This document shows positions 50,701 through 63,500 of a DNA stretch of 64,000 nt, in pieces (positions within the stretch are counted from its first letter, which is position 1; each line of letters starts with the position of its first letter). Under the pieces are notes generated by a model, which saw nothing but the letters and a program-made list of their open reading frames with translations, had not been told where the DNA came from and searched no databases. The position numbers were made by a program, and so were the translations under genes. Origin of the DNA: Psoroptes ovis (lineage: Eukaryota; Arthropoda; Arachnida; Sarcoptiformes; Psoroptidae). Location of the stretch: contig PQWQ01000004.1 in assembly GCA_002943765.1 (NCBI GenBank), positions 3,658,001-3,722,000 on the forward strand, read 5' to 3'.

Positions 50701-51633
50701 AAATTAAACGTTCAAATTCATCAAATAGTAGTAGTGATATGAGCATAAATAATGATAATAATAATAATAATAATAATGATTGTAAAAAATTAAATAAATG
50801 TAAGTCAATCCTTTTGAATTTAATCAAACAATGGAATGATTTTAAAAATTAAAAATCAGAACAAAATTTACATTTTTTCAAAATTGATTGCCCAAATTAA
50901 TCAATTCCTTTTTTTTCGCTTCTCTTTTTCAAGGTAATAAAAAACATTTAATCAATGTAAACAATTGTAAAACAACACAAACAAAATCATCGACAACAAC
51001 AAATATCAATAATAATGGTAATAATATAAATAAATCCTTACAACTGAATGGATTAAAGAAAAATTTTCAACAAATTGCAAAATTTTTCGATACAACTGTG
51101 GTAAGATGTTATATCTATCTATCTATCTATCTATCTGTTCATATATATGTTGAGAACAGAAATTCAATTCAACTAAAACATTTATTTATTTATTCTTTCT
51201 TTTTTCATTTTTTTTCGAAATTCCACGTCAATATATATTTATATATATCACATCATTATGACAGGATTCACCACAAAAAATTTGTTCACAAATGCTCGAT
51301 TATGCTGTTGATAATGGATTAGTGTTTGTATGTATTTTGTTTTTTGAATTGAATGAATGAATGAATGAATGAATAAATGAATACATTGAATAATTAATTA
51401 AATAATTGAATACACTTTGAATGTTTATTGTATATGGATCTTTTGAATTTAAATTTAATAATTTTTTATATTTTTTTTTCTTCTTTTGTTTTATTCCCCT
51501 TTGATTCTAGACAAAAAATTCATCATATTATTTAAATTGTGATAAAAATATATCAACATTATTCGGTGTTCATGGTTCGATTAAATTTTTTACACTGACA
51601 AAAATTATTTATAAATTAGCATCAAAATGTTGA
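47799..51633 (+). CDS. DEK_C and SWIB domain nuclear protein (UAF30/Tri1-like architecture)
   Basis: Five exons (47799-48147, 48274-50799, 50934-51100, 51265-51327, 51511-51633) give 1075 residues. The N-terminal DEK_C domain (about residues 105-170) reads DDVKIIINDLIGQNNLKKLT, then KQIHNVIVEKLG; it is formed only when the 126-nt stop-free intron at 48148-48273 is removed. The C-terminal SWIB domain, split over the last three exons, reads FQQIAKFFDTTVDSPQKICS, LDYAVDNGLVF, then ISTLFGVHGSIKFFTLTKII. Between them about 800 residues of Asn, Ser, Gln and acidic tracts hold basic patches (KRKLVKLKKRKLSE, KRRRKSNEEDQSIERKRL) and a conserved-looking SDEELARRLQQEE stretch. Yeast UAF30/Tri1 and fly proteins pair the same two domains and act in chromatin or Pol I transcription; the role here is inferred. 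Confidence 0.8.
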
Positions 51634-52619
51634 ATGATTTCGAATGTTGTATCAACTCGTAAAAATGACTGTTTAAAACCTATCGAAACTTGAAGTAATC
51701 GACATTAAATGTTCCATTAATGAAATGAAATGAACTCAAAGCAACAACAGTAACAAATCCCTTAACTTGAAAGTAATTGAAGAGACATCAATCAATTAAA
51801 TTATTATTATTATCATGGAAATTATTGCGGGTACCTTCTTCTTCTTCTTCTTCTTCTCCTTTTTTCATTGCTTATTTATAAATATGAATATGAATCGAGA
51901 AACCAAAAAAACTCTGATCAAGCACACATCACACAATTCAAAATCAATCAAAATTGAATTTATTTTCAAAAATTTATATTGGTTTTTTTTTATCACGACA
52001 AAATATATACGAATATTTGTAAATAATTTGCATTTTTTTTTAAAAAATATGACTTGTAATTGAATAATTAATTTTCATTTGAATTTTTAAAAATCATTTT
52101 ATTAACATTGATTCATTGATTGATAATAATAAATATTCACTGAACATTTTAATTGATATTCATTTTGAAATTTGTTGTATTCGATGTATAGCTTTAGATT
52201 TTTCAAAATGAATTTTTCAAAAATTTGCAAAGACTATAGCCTTAGATTTTTTTTAGAAATTTTTGATTTCACTCAAAAAATTAAAGGCTATACATCGCCA
52301 TCTTTTTTCAAGAACCAAAAGCCTTAGAGAAATATTCAATGTTTTCTCCATTGATTTTCTATGGCATTTTTTTCAAAAAAGCAAAAGCTATACATCGCCA
52401 TCTTTTTTTCAAAAATAAAAGGCTATAGCCTTAGAAAAATTTTCAATGTTTTCTCCTTTGATTTTCTACGGCATTTTTTACATTGATTTTCTATGGCAAT
52501 TCTTTTCAAAAAAAAACAAAGGCTATAGCCTTAGAGAAATTTTCGTGAAAATCGAAGAATAATATAACATTTTTATCAAAAAAAAAAAATGAAAACAATT
52601 CTTAATTTTTTTAAATGAA
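51634..52619. other. intergenic with tandem repeat, SWIB gene to HACL2 copy A
   Basis: Convergent 3' region. The first half is A/T-rich sequence with a (TTC)n tract near 51839; the second half contains the repeat listed at 52190-52550. No gene seen. Confidence 0.65.
52190..52550. repeat. imperfect tandem repeat of about 100 bp with GGCTATAGCC palindromes
   Basis: AAAGGCTATACATCGCCATC at 52283-52302 recurs with one change at 52383-52402, giving a 100-base period. Each unit continues with CAATGTTTTCTCC, GATTTTCTAYGGCATTTTT and AGCCTTAG-type segments. Further AAAGGCTATAGCCTTAG copies occur at about 52422 and 52515, and degenerate ones near 52230. No coding capacity. Confidence 0.75.
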
Positions 52620-54621
52620 TTAAACCGAAATACTTCCTTCACGGAATTTTGTTTTAGCAATTAATGCATTGACCAAAAGAGGATTTTTACGGCTTCTAAT
52701 TTTTGCTTCTTTCAATTTCTCAACAATATTTTTATAATCTTCAGTGTCTAAACGCATACCTTCACCGCCAAAACCTTCAATACATTTTTCATATGATGTA
52801 TATGCTAAATTGCACGCAACCGATGAACCTAGTAATGGCACTTGTTCACGAGCGATTTGTGTCCAACAAGCATCATTGCCAACTAAAGCCATTATTGGCA
52901 ATTTGTGTCTTACAAACGTATCAAATTCAACCATTGTATAGCCAAGTGATCCATCACCATAAATAATAATAACATCATGATCTGGACGAGCAAGTTTTGC
53001 TCCTAATGCAAAACCACCTCCACAACCCAATGTTCCGAATGCACCAGGATCAAGCCAACATAATGGACCACGTGGACGTAAAATATAAGATGCTGAACCA
53101 ACGAAATCACCACCATCAGCGATTAATATGGTTTTATCATCCATTGTTTCTTCGAGTTTATATAATAGCTAGATTTTATGATAGAAATAAAATCATTCAT
53201 CAAATAAAAAGTCTTGAAAAAATACGTACATCTAAAGGATTGAGATGTTTCTCAGGCACATCAGATGCCATTTGCTTTGCTTTGTCTTCTTTTTGACGGT
53301 CACGCTGCTGCAATGTCTCTAGCCATTTCGAATCAACATTGTAAGATGCTTTCAGTTTGCTAGCAACATCAACGAAAAATTTGGCAGCATCTGCTTGAAT
53401 AGCCAAGTCAGGATTCCAAAAAATTTTGGCATTCTTGTATAATTGCTGTTTGTTTCGATTGATGGCGATGATTTTGGATTTTTTCGAAAAAACTCGTCCA
53501 TATGAAAGACGAAAATCTGCAACGCTGCCGCCAAGAATTACTAAGTCACATTCTTTCAAGGCATCACGACGTGCTTGTCGCATATTGATTGGAGAATGAC
53601 GACCCAGTAAACCACGAGCCATACCACCAAGATAAACTGGAATGCCAAGATCTTCAACAGCTTTGCGTAAATTTTCAGCACCTATTGGTGGGGCGACTGA
53701 TTGTGATCCAAGAATTAATAATGGCCGTTTAGCATTTGAAATCATTTCACAGGCTTTTGATATATCAGAATCACTAGCATATGGTATGTCAAGAGGTAAT
53801 GGTCTTACATCAGGCTCACTATCAAATGCTCCAGCGAACAAATTATTCATATAATTAGTCAAATACCAATTCACGACTTTGGCAGCGATTGATTGAGAAC
53901 CAGCAGAAGCGATAAATTCTTTGCTCACAACATTATATGGATATAAGACGTCGATCGGTAATTCAACAAAAACAGGTCCAGGTGTACCACTTTGTGCAAT
54001 TTGAAAAGCTTCTCTCATAGATGGAACAATATCACGAACTTTGGTGACACTGAAAGCTTTTTTAGTGATCGGTTTGAATAATGACCTGATTGGAATATAA
54101 AAAGTGAAAAAAAACATAATTTTACGAATTGTCAACATACAATTGATCAATGTCTTGAAGTGCACCACGTCCTTTTAATAATGAAGCAGCGGCACCACCA
54201 AGTAAAATGACAGGTGATTCAGCCATTTGAGCATTTTTGATTGCTGTCACAGTATTCGTAACACCTGGTCCAGCTGTAACAACAGCAACGCCAGGAACAC
54301 CGGTTAAACGTGCAGTAGCATCAGCAGCAAACACAGTATTCACTTCATGTCGTACATCAACAACATTAATGCCTAATTTTTCTGATGCAGTCAAAATTGG
54401 TGATACATGACCACCAGATAATGTGAATAAACGTTCAACACCATGTGATTTCAATACAGCGGCAACTAATTCACCACCATGTTTCGTACAATTTGGATCG
54501 ATTTTCTATGAGAGAAAAAAATGGGGAAAAAATATTAAATAAAATTTAAAAACAAAAAAAAATTTACCTTGGTAAAATAATGATAAAATATATTGACATT
54601 ACTATTAAACCAGCGAAGCAT
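52620..54621 (-). CDS. HACL2: 2-hydroxyacyl-CoA lyase 2 / ILVBL-type ThDP enzyme, tandem copy A (anchor-less)
   Basis: Exons 54568-54621, 54141-54505, 53230-54085 and 52620-53168, 607 residues. All three parts of a thiamine-diphosphate enzyme are present: the cofactor-activating Glu in VRHEVNTVFAADATARLTG (about residue 72), the central region GTPGPVFVELPIDVLYPYNV and GIPVYLGGMARGLLGR, and the ThDP/Mg loop GDGSLGYTMVEFDTF with LVGNDACW near 496-525. WLDPGAFGTLGCGGGFALGA and TKFREGSISV at the end are specific to ILVBL rather than peroxisomal HACL1. The human enzyme cleaves 2-hydroxyacyl-CoAs in the ER (phytosphingosine degradation). Exon 1 encodes only 18 residues and begins where the second half of copy B's exon 1 begins; an in-frame stop lies upstream, so the membrane anchor is missing. 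Confidence 0.9.
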
Positions 54622-55400
54622 ATTATATTATATTTTTTTTTACAAAATTTATTATCTAAATTAATTTTATTATTTATACAATAGAAAATATCAAAATTTA
54701 AACATCAAACATGTAAATGTTAAATGAAATGGAATAATATTTTATTTCAATTTGTTGCTTTAAGACGATTTTGGATAAATTTTATTTTTTTTTTCAAAAA
54801 TAAAACATTGAAAATAAAAAAATTAATCATTTTTGACCCATTCTGGTACACTAGAACTCGGTTTCATTTGATAGGATTATCCAAAATAAAGTTATATTCG
54901 AAATTTTAATTTTTGTGGAGAAATACTTAGATAAATGAACACAAGTGTGGCACACTGTAAAACTTGGCAAAAAAAAATTTATATTTAAACAAAAAAATTG
55001 TGTGATATTATTTTTGCCAAAATCAATAATTGATTGTGAAACATGGAAACCCTCATTAAATGATGGCAATTGAAGATAAAAAAAAATTTGAGATTTCAAA
55101 ATTTATATCGACGAAAATTGGCGAAATTAATTGAGTACAGATAAAACATGTGTATTATCATCGATTGGGTGAAAAATAATCAAAATGAATTAAAAATAAA
55201 ATGAAAAAACCATAAACACCTCTTGATTCGAATGAAAGATGGCGTTTAATTGTGATTAGCGATGATATCTTTTCATAATATGAAATCATATGTTTATTCA
55301 ATTTTATTTTGATATCAAATTTAATTTATTGAAAAAAAAATGGATGGATGATCAATCAAATTCATAAAACAAATAATTATGATTATGAATGATTATTGAT
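54622..55400. other. spacer between the two HACL2 copies
   Basis: 779 bases without a recognisable gene. It contains the 5' flank of copy A and 3' flank of copy B. I see no remnant of the missing anchor segment of copy A. Confidence 0.6.
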
Positions 55401-57570
55401 TCAAACCGAAATACTTCCTTCACGGAATTTTGTTTTGGCAATCAATGCATTAATCAAAACTGGATTTGTTCGGCTTTTAATTTTTGCTTCATTCAATTTT
55501 GCAACAATATTTTCACGATCTTCACCGTCCAATAGTATACCATCGGCACCAAAACCTTCGATACATTTTTCATATGATGTATATGCTAAATCACAACCAA
55601 CTGATGAACTTAATAATGGAACTTGTTCACGTGCAATTTGTGACCAGCATGCATCATTACCGACTAATGCCATCACAGGTACATTATGACGCATAAATGT
55701 ATCGAATTCAATCATTGTATAGCCAAGTGATCCATCACCATAGATTATGATTACATCATGATCTGGACGGCAAAGTTTTGCTCCTAATGCAAAACCACCG
55801 CCACAACCCAATGTTCCGAATGCACCAGGATCCAGCCAACATAATGGACCTCGTGGACGTAATATGTATGCAGCTGAACCAACGAAATCGCCACCATCGG
55901 CCACTAAAATAGTTTTCTCATCCATTGTTTCTTCGAGTTTATGTAGGAGCTATCATTTGAAAAATTTTGAATTGAAATATTCAGAATCAAAGGTAAATTA
56001 AAATACGTACATCTAAAGGATTGAGATGCTTCTCAGGCACGTCAGATGCCATTTGCTTTGCTTTGTCTTCTTTTTGTCGATCACGTTCTTGCAATGTTTC
56101 TATCCATTTTGAATCAACTTTGAAAGAGTCTTTCAGTTTGCTAGCAACATCAACGAAAAATTTGGCAGCATCTGCTTGAATAGCCAAATCAGGATTCCAA
56201 AAAATTTTGGCATTTTTAAATAATTGTTCTTTGCTTCGATTAACTGCAATGATTTTGGATCTCCTCGAAAAAACCCGACCATATGAAAGGCGAAAATCTG
56301 CAACACTACCGCCAAGTATTACTAAGTCACATTCTTTCAATGCATCACGACGTGCTTGCCGCATATTAATCGGCGATTTACGTCCCAGTAAACCACGAGC
56401 CATACCACCAAGATAAACTGGAATGCCAAGATCTTCGATAGCTCTCCTCAGATTTTCAGCACCAACCGGCGGCAAAACTGATTGCGATCCAAGGATTATC
56501 AGCGGTTTCTTTGCTTTTGTTATCATTTGAATTGCTTTTGAAATTTCAGCATGACTGGCGTATGGTATGTCAAGAGGTAAGGGTCTCACATCAGGCTCAC
56601 TATCAAATGCTCCAGCGAACAAATTATTCATATAATTAGTCAAATACCAATTTACGACTTTGGCGCTGAATGATCTTGAACCAGAAGCAGCAGCAAATTC
56701 TCTGCTCACAATTTTATATGGATATAAAATGTCGATTGGTAATTCAACAAAAACAGGCCCAGGTGTGCCACTTTGTGCAATACGGAATGCTTCTTTCATA
56801 CAGGGAACAATATCACGAACTTTGGTGATGCTAAAAGCTTTTTTAGTGATCGGTTTGAATAATGATCTATTTTAAATAGTGGAAATTTAATATTAATGAA
56901 TTTCAAAAAAATCTAAGACTCACAATTGATCAATGTCTTGTAGTGCACCACGTCCTTTCAATAATGTAGCAGCAGCACCACCAAGCAAAATCACAGGTGA
57001 TTCAGCCATTTGAGCATTTTTGATTGCTGTCACAGTATTCGTAACACCAGGTCCAGCTGTAACAACAGCAACGCCAGGAACACCGGTTAAACGTGCAGTA
57101 GCATCAGCAGCAAACACAGTATTCACTTCATGTCGTACATCAATTACTTTGATGCCAATTTTTTCTGATGCAGTTAATATTGGTGATATATGACCACCAG
57201 ATAATGTAAATAAACGTTCAACACCATGTGATTGCAAAACAGCCGCAACTAATTCACCACCATGTTTTGAACATTCTGGATCAACATCCTAAAATTTTAA
57301 TTCAAACGAAAATAATTTTAGAAATTTAAATCAATCAAAATTAATTCTTCACAATAATAAAATAATGTTTACTTTACAAAAATGATGATAAAACATATTG
57401 ATATTACTGTTAAACCAATGGATTGCTTTAGTTTTATCCATCATGATTGAATAAAAATCATTTAAATCTTGAAACAATAATCGTTGACCATCGAGTGACA
57501 ATTTCAATAATAAATATGTCACCAACGATGAGATTATCACAATGAATGCGATTATCATTATTGACAACAT
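55401..57570 (-). CDS. HACL2: 2-hydroxyacyl-CoA lyase 2 / ILVBL-type ThDP enzyme, tandem copy B (membrane-anchored)
   Basis: Exons 57373-57570, 56924-57288, 56011-56866 and 55401-55949 give 655 residues. Exons 2-4 have exactly the same lengths (365, 856, 549) and phases as in copy A. Exon 1 encodes an N-terminal membrane helix (MLSIMIIAFIVIISSLVTYL), as in the vertebrate ER-anchored enzyme of ~632 residues. The catalytic Glu is in VRHEVNTVFAADATARLTG (about 120); GDGSLGYTMIEFDTF and LVGNDACW form the ThDP/Mg site; TKFREGSISV ends the protein. It should be an ER-membrane lyase splitting 2-hydroxyacyl-CoA into a shortened aldehyde and formyl-CoA. It is the ancestral-looking copy of the pair. 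Confidence 0.92.
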
Positions 57571-58718
57571 TGACTTTTAAATCAATTGATTTTTTTTATT
57601 TTATCAAAAAAAACCAAAAATAAACACCAAAAAAAAAAAAAATTAGCAGGAAAAATATAAACAAACAATTTCAAGCGACAAACTTTTCTGTTGTCGATAT
57701 ACTTGTGAAATATTAAATTTAAATAAATAAATGAATAAATAAATATTCAAATAAACAAATCAATAAATAGATGAATGTACTTACGATTGGTTTTTTTTTT
57801 TTTTGATAAATTTCCAAATAAATTTTGAATTATTTTTTAAATTTTGTACATTTAAAACAAATCTAATCTAAAGAAAAGCTTAATCGATTAATGTGATTGA
57901 TTGAATTATCACCGATATCGCTGATATTCTTATTGATTTTAAATGATAAAATATCAAGGGAAAATATCATCACCGATGAACATGAAAATTATTTGTTTTC
58001 TTATTTTTTTCCAACTATTTTTTGGCTCGAATGAAACCTGTTTATTTGTTCATTCATTCATTGATTGGTTGTTCATCCATTCGATTGCTTAACCAATTTT
58101 GTTTTCTTGTTGTTTCGTCAATGTCTTTGTATGTGTGAAGAATCAAATACATTAATCAATCAATCAATTTATTTATTTTTGATTTATTTTCAATGATTCA
58201 ATTGACAAATGTCAATGATTGCTTTTTGTTCTGATGATTAGTTTCCTTTATTATTAATGATAAATCGCTTTGTTTTTTGCCAAGGTACAATCGGACTTTT
58301 GTGTGCGTAATTTTGATAATTTCATAATTCATTTTTCCCGTTTAAAATAACAAAAAATTAAAATTGTGTATTTACGTAGAATTGGATGAATCAATGAACG
58401 AATGCCTCAATGAATGATTAATCATTCATGATTGAAATTCAACAATTTTCAGTACAAATTAATATAAACACATGATATGTTGTCATTGTATTTCGAAATA
58501 GAAAAATAAAATAGAAAAATAAAACTCTTTATTACCAGTAAAGATGGCATTGTGTTTTGAATGTTGAGAATTTGATTTCAAAAAAATATATCGAGGTAAA
58601 TTTCACCGATTTTCATGGATAAAAAAAAATTTAAAACAAAGGATTAAGTAAATTATGAATACTGATATAAGTTGATGAGATTATGGAATTAATTTGTTTG
58701 AAGAGGATTGACAAGGGT
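57571..58718. other. intergenic: HACL2 copy B upstream region
   Basis: A/T-rich, with poly(A), (AATA)n and (TGAT) tracts. No gene seen. It includes the 3' flank of the Aveugle gene. Confidence 0.6.
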
Positions 58719-59183
58719 CTATTTTTGGCCAAGATTAGCCCCGGTAATCGTTATACCATTTTTATTCGTCGATACATATGCTTGCTGCGCTTGTTGTTGT
58801 TGCTGCTGCTGTTGTTGTTGTTGATACATTTTACGTTCCAAATCTTTAATTTCAATCATATCAGATTTTAATTTTAATTTCAATATTATTCGAGTCATTT
58901 CATCACGATGTTCAGGATTTTCTATGCCCATTCGTTTTAAGGTATCTTCTTGAATACGTATCAATGAACGGCCAGTAATTTCATTGTCAAGAAATTTATC
59001 ACCATACAGTTCATAATATTGTTCACAACAACGTTTTAACCATTTCATTACTTCACCATTGGTCCAAAAAAATACAGGCCTAGGACGGCGACCAGTTAAT
59101 TCGTTGTTAATGTTTGATTGTTCATTCATTGTTAATGATGATGTCGATGTTGTTGCCAATGTCGTCGTCTGGATGTTGGCCAT
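58719..59183 (-). CDS. ave: SAM-domain protein Aveugle (SAMD10/SAMD12 family)
   Basis: A single-exon frame of 154 residues. A sterile alpha motif domain covers about residues 35-110: RPRPVFFWTNGEVMKWLKRC, CEQYYELYGDKFLDNEITGR, SLIRIQEDTLKRMGIENPEH and RDEMTRIILKLKLKSDMIEI. The preceding W-T-x-x-x-V-x-K-W pattern and the following SDMIEIKDLERK extension are shared with fly Aveugle (about 106 residues). In flies Aveugle bridges CNK and KSR through SAM-SAM contacts, promoting Raf/ERK activation downstream of EGFR. This copy adds a Thr/Ser-rich head and a tail with a Gln run (near residues 120-132), both absent from the fly protein. Confidence 0.9.
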   Translation of the reverse strand: MANIQTTTLATTSTSSLTMNEQSNINNELTGRRPRPVFFWTNGEVMKWLKRCCEQYYELYGDKFLDNEITGRSLIRIQEDTLKRMGIENPEHRDEMTRIILKLKLKSDMIEIKDLERKMYQQQQQQQQQQQAQQAYVSTNKNGITITGANLGQK

Positions 59184-60589
59184 AATTTTGGCTAATTAAT
59201 TCGCCCCAAAAAAAATTCCAATAATTAATGGACTAAAATATTGACCACGAATTTGCAAAACATTCAAAATTATTGAATCTAACAACATGCAATGAGCAAT
59301 ATGTAGCAATATGAGCAATACTTTGCTACTGCCACCGCACTAAAATAGCAAAAATATTTATTTTTGTTTATTTTTTTCATTTGAAAAATAAATATTTTGA
59401 AGAATATTTGTTTGTTGTAGTGGCTTGCTGTTGTTGTTGTTGTTGTTGTTATTTTCTTGAATTTTTAAAATGAATATTGGAAAAAATTGGAAAAAATCGA
59501 GAAAAAATGTGTGCAATTTACGAATATATTTTTAAAATGTGAAAAATAAAATATCATCATTTTAAAAATTGTACAATTATACAAGATTATTTTTTGTTGT
59601 ACAAAACAAATAATACTCATCATCATAGTTCCGTATACAAATCAATTACGAAAATACTCAAAACAATAATTATAAAATAAAATCAAAATCATATGGGCGT
59701 TTATTGGCAAAAATATAATTCAAATCTAACCAAAATGACTATTTGATCGTATTTATTAATACTCCACTGACAAAATTTGAAATAAATTTATTTGACTGAC
59801 TCATGACTATTTCACGGTTTTTGGTTTGAATTCCTAATTATTTTGACTGAATCAAATTTGAAATATTTTTATAAACAAAAAATATAAAAATAAACATGAC
59901 AAACATTTAATCAACAACAACAATCATCATCATCATCATCATCGATCAACATTATAATCAACAGGCATTTCCATCATTTATTCATTCATTCATTAATTTA
60001 ATATAACCAATCGTTGTTATCATATTTTCGATATTATCATCGACATCAATCAATTATTATTATTATTCATTTATTTATTTATATTGAAATGTTTATAAAT
60101 TATTCAATGGTTAATTTATAATGTTTATTAATGTAATGATATTGGAGAGAGAAAAAAAAATAATATCGATGTTAATCGATGATCGAATTGATTGAAATTC
60201 ATTATCAATCAATCAATAAAAACATTTTGTTATTATTACAAACGAAAACATACAAAAACAATGATAATGATCAAATTTAGACATTTAATTATTATTAGTT
60301 AAATAAAAATTGTGCCAAATCATTTATTATATTGTAAAAACATATGTAAAATATTCATAAATGATTGTTATTATGATGATTAAGCAGCAACAACAACAAC
60401 AACAGCATCGGCATCGGTAGCAGAAATAAAGGCACAAAAACGCCTTTATTCACTTTGATTGATTCAATTATTGGCAATTTTTTTTTTTTTTGTTTGTTTG
60501 TTTCCATGTACAATCGAAAATCATTTACATTGCTAAATATTTTTTGATTTTAGAAAATTAGTTCAAATTTCATCCCGAAAAAAAAAATA
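59184..60589. other. divergent intergenic region, Aveugle to ANKFY1
   Basis: About 1.4 kb with (TTG)n near 59430, (ATC)n near 59925-59945 and many ATTA/TTAT tracts. It may include 5' UTR exons of both genes; none could be identified. Confidence 0.6.
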
Positions 60590-63500
60590 ATGATGATGAT
60601 GATGATGGGTATCAAAGATGATAATACAATGATACAACCATCAACGACATCGACAACGATGACATCGACACCAACAAAATCATCGATTACGATGACCACA
60701 ACACCGACAACGACCACAACGACAACAAATGATCAAGAATTTCTTGATTATAATAATTCAATTGATGATTCAAGTGAAATATCGTTGAAATTACGTGATG
60801 AAAATGATAAACTAAATAAACGTTTACTATTATTACGTGATGAATATTTAAAATTACAACGTAAATATTTGTCATTACAAAATCGTTATGATCAACTTAT
60901 GGTACAGGCAAAATTTCAAAATAATAATATCAATAATAATAATAATAATAATGATTTTGTTGATAAATTAATCGTTAATAATGATAATAATAATAATAAT
61001 TATTCAAATGATTCATTGAATGATCATAGTGGTAATAATATCAATAATAGTAACAATATTAATAGCAGTAGCTGTAATTTAATATCAATAAATGAAAATA
61101 ATTTCATAATCAATATTGTTAATTTTATTGGTTCATTATATAATAATCAATTATATTCAGATTTACAAATTATTTATAATAATGGAAAATCAAAATTATA
61201 TGCACATAAATTTATATTAAAATTTCGTTCGAAAAATTGGTCAATATCAAATTTAGATCAAACTGATCAGCTATTATTTTTTGATATGTCACCAAAAATT
61301 GCTGAACCATTATTTCGTTGGATTTATACCGGTTATATTGATACAAATCTATTTGATCAACAATTTGTCATTGGTATATTGTTATTATTATTATTTTTGT
61401 TGTTTTAAAATGAATTTTAAATTGAATTTTTTTTTATTCCATTCGTAGAATTAGTGAAATATGCCGTAAAATTTGAACTTAAACCATTAATTGAACAATG
61501 TGAACATTGGTTATTAGCATATGTACAAGTTGATAATTGTATTTATTTTTATCAAATATCTGAACAATTATCGTTATCACAATTATGTGATTATACTGCC
61601 AAATTGGTTACAATTCATTGGGATTCACTTGTTGAATCTGATTTTGCTAATGTTTCGACACCATTTTTGCATCGATTATTTGTTGAAAAATCAAGATATC
61701 CATTACATAAAGCTATAAGTATTAGAAATGAAGATTTAATATTTCTATTATTGATGGATAATGAACCACATGAAACTGTACATAAAGTAAATGAATTAAA
61801 TAATCTTGGTGAGCTTCCATTAGATTTAGCATTACGTAGTGGACAAACATCAGTAGCGATGACACTGATTGAACATCAAGCTAATGTAAATGCAACCGAT
61901 TCCGGTGGTTGGCCACTGACACATCGTTATCTTAGCGAACGAAAATGGGCAGCATGTCATTTTTTACTTCAACAAAAAGCATCTGTACATGCGAAAACAC
62001 CTGAAAATGGTGAATCATTATTACATTTATGTGCCGATTGTAAATCATCTGATAATGATGAAATGTTAGAAATTGCACGTTTTTTACTTGATCATGGTGC
62101 CAATGTTAATCAAATCAATAATGATCATGATAGTGTACTTCATCGAACAATCAAAAATCGAAATCAAAAATTATTTGATCTACTTATCGAACGACATATT
62201 ATACAGGAATCAAATTTAAATATTGAAATGATGAATAAAAATTTCGATACACCACTTGCCATAGCTGTTGAATTGATTGACAAATATGATGATGATCATT
62301 ATGCACTCAATCTGTTACGATTAAATATATCTTTAGACACTGTTAGACCTATTTATCCTGGTGATACATTGCTTAATCATTTAGGCCGTAATTGTTTTGA
62401 AAAAGCAGCAATGTTTCTTGTTGAAAATGGTGCAAATGTCAATTTGGTCAATAAAAGAGGTGAATCGATTCTACATTTGGGTAAATATCATTCAATTAGT
62501 TATTATTTCATCTAACATTATTCTCTTGTATTTTCCACAGCATCCATGAATGGGTTAAAAGATTTAGTTTGTTTGTTGCTGGAGAAAAATGTAAATTGTA
62601 ATCTAGTTACATTGCCATGCAATGATTCTAATGTGTCAGATGATCAACAAGATATGGTATACAATCAAACTGCCCTACATTTGGCCATTCTTGGTGGTCA
62701 TGATGATATTGTTGAAAAAATAATTACATTCCATGATGGTTGGTCACGAAAAGGTTGTCTAGATTCAGCATTGATGACGCCAGATGTAGACATCAAAAAT
62801 AGTTTAAATCAAACACCCTTTAGTTTAGCAATTGAAATGGGTCAATTTAACATTGCCGAATTGTTGATACGAGCTGGAGCAGATATCAATGTTAAAGATG
62901 CGAATGGAATGTCTTTGATTCAAAGAATGATAATACAAGATAATAAAGATGGTGCCCGATTCCTACTTGAACACGGTGTCAACATTAATGAAAAATGTTC
63001 AACCACCAATGAAAGCTACCTTGAATGTGCCATAAATTATAATCGTGTTGAAATTGTTGAATCATTGTGTCGATTAGGTTCGAATGTTCAAGAAAAAACT
63101 GTAGATGGTGATAGTCTTCTATGGAAAGCACTGAAGCTAGATGACCCATCTAACACTATGGCTTCCATTTTGGTTCGATACAATTGTGACTTGAATGGCT
63201 GGCATCAATCCACTGAATGTGGTTTCAGTCAAACACTTTTACATCGTGCATTAGATGAAAATAATCAACGAGCTGCAATATTTCTCATTGAAAATGGCTG
63301 CCACATTCATGCCGTTCGACGTCCTGGCCCTGATGGAAAAGGTCAAGAAGATTGCGATGGTCAAACACCGGTAAATATAATACAATTCATCCAAGGATAT
63401 TCATTAATTTTTTTTTTTTTTTTTTTGAAATAGCTGCACATGGCTTGTAGTTGGGGCATGGAAGAAGTTGTCAAATCATTAATCGAACAACATGTTGATG

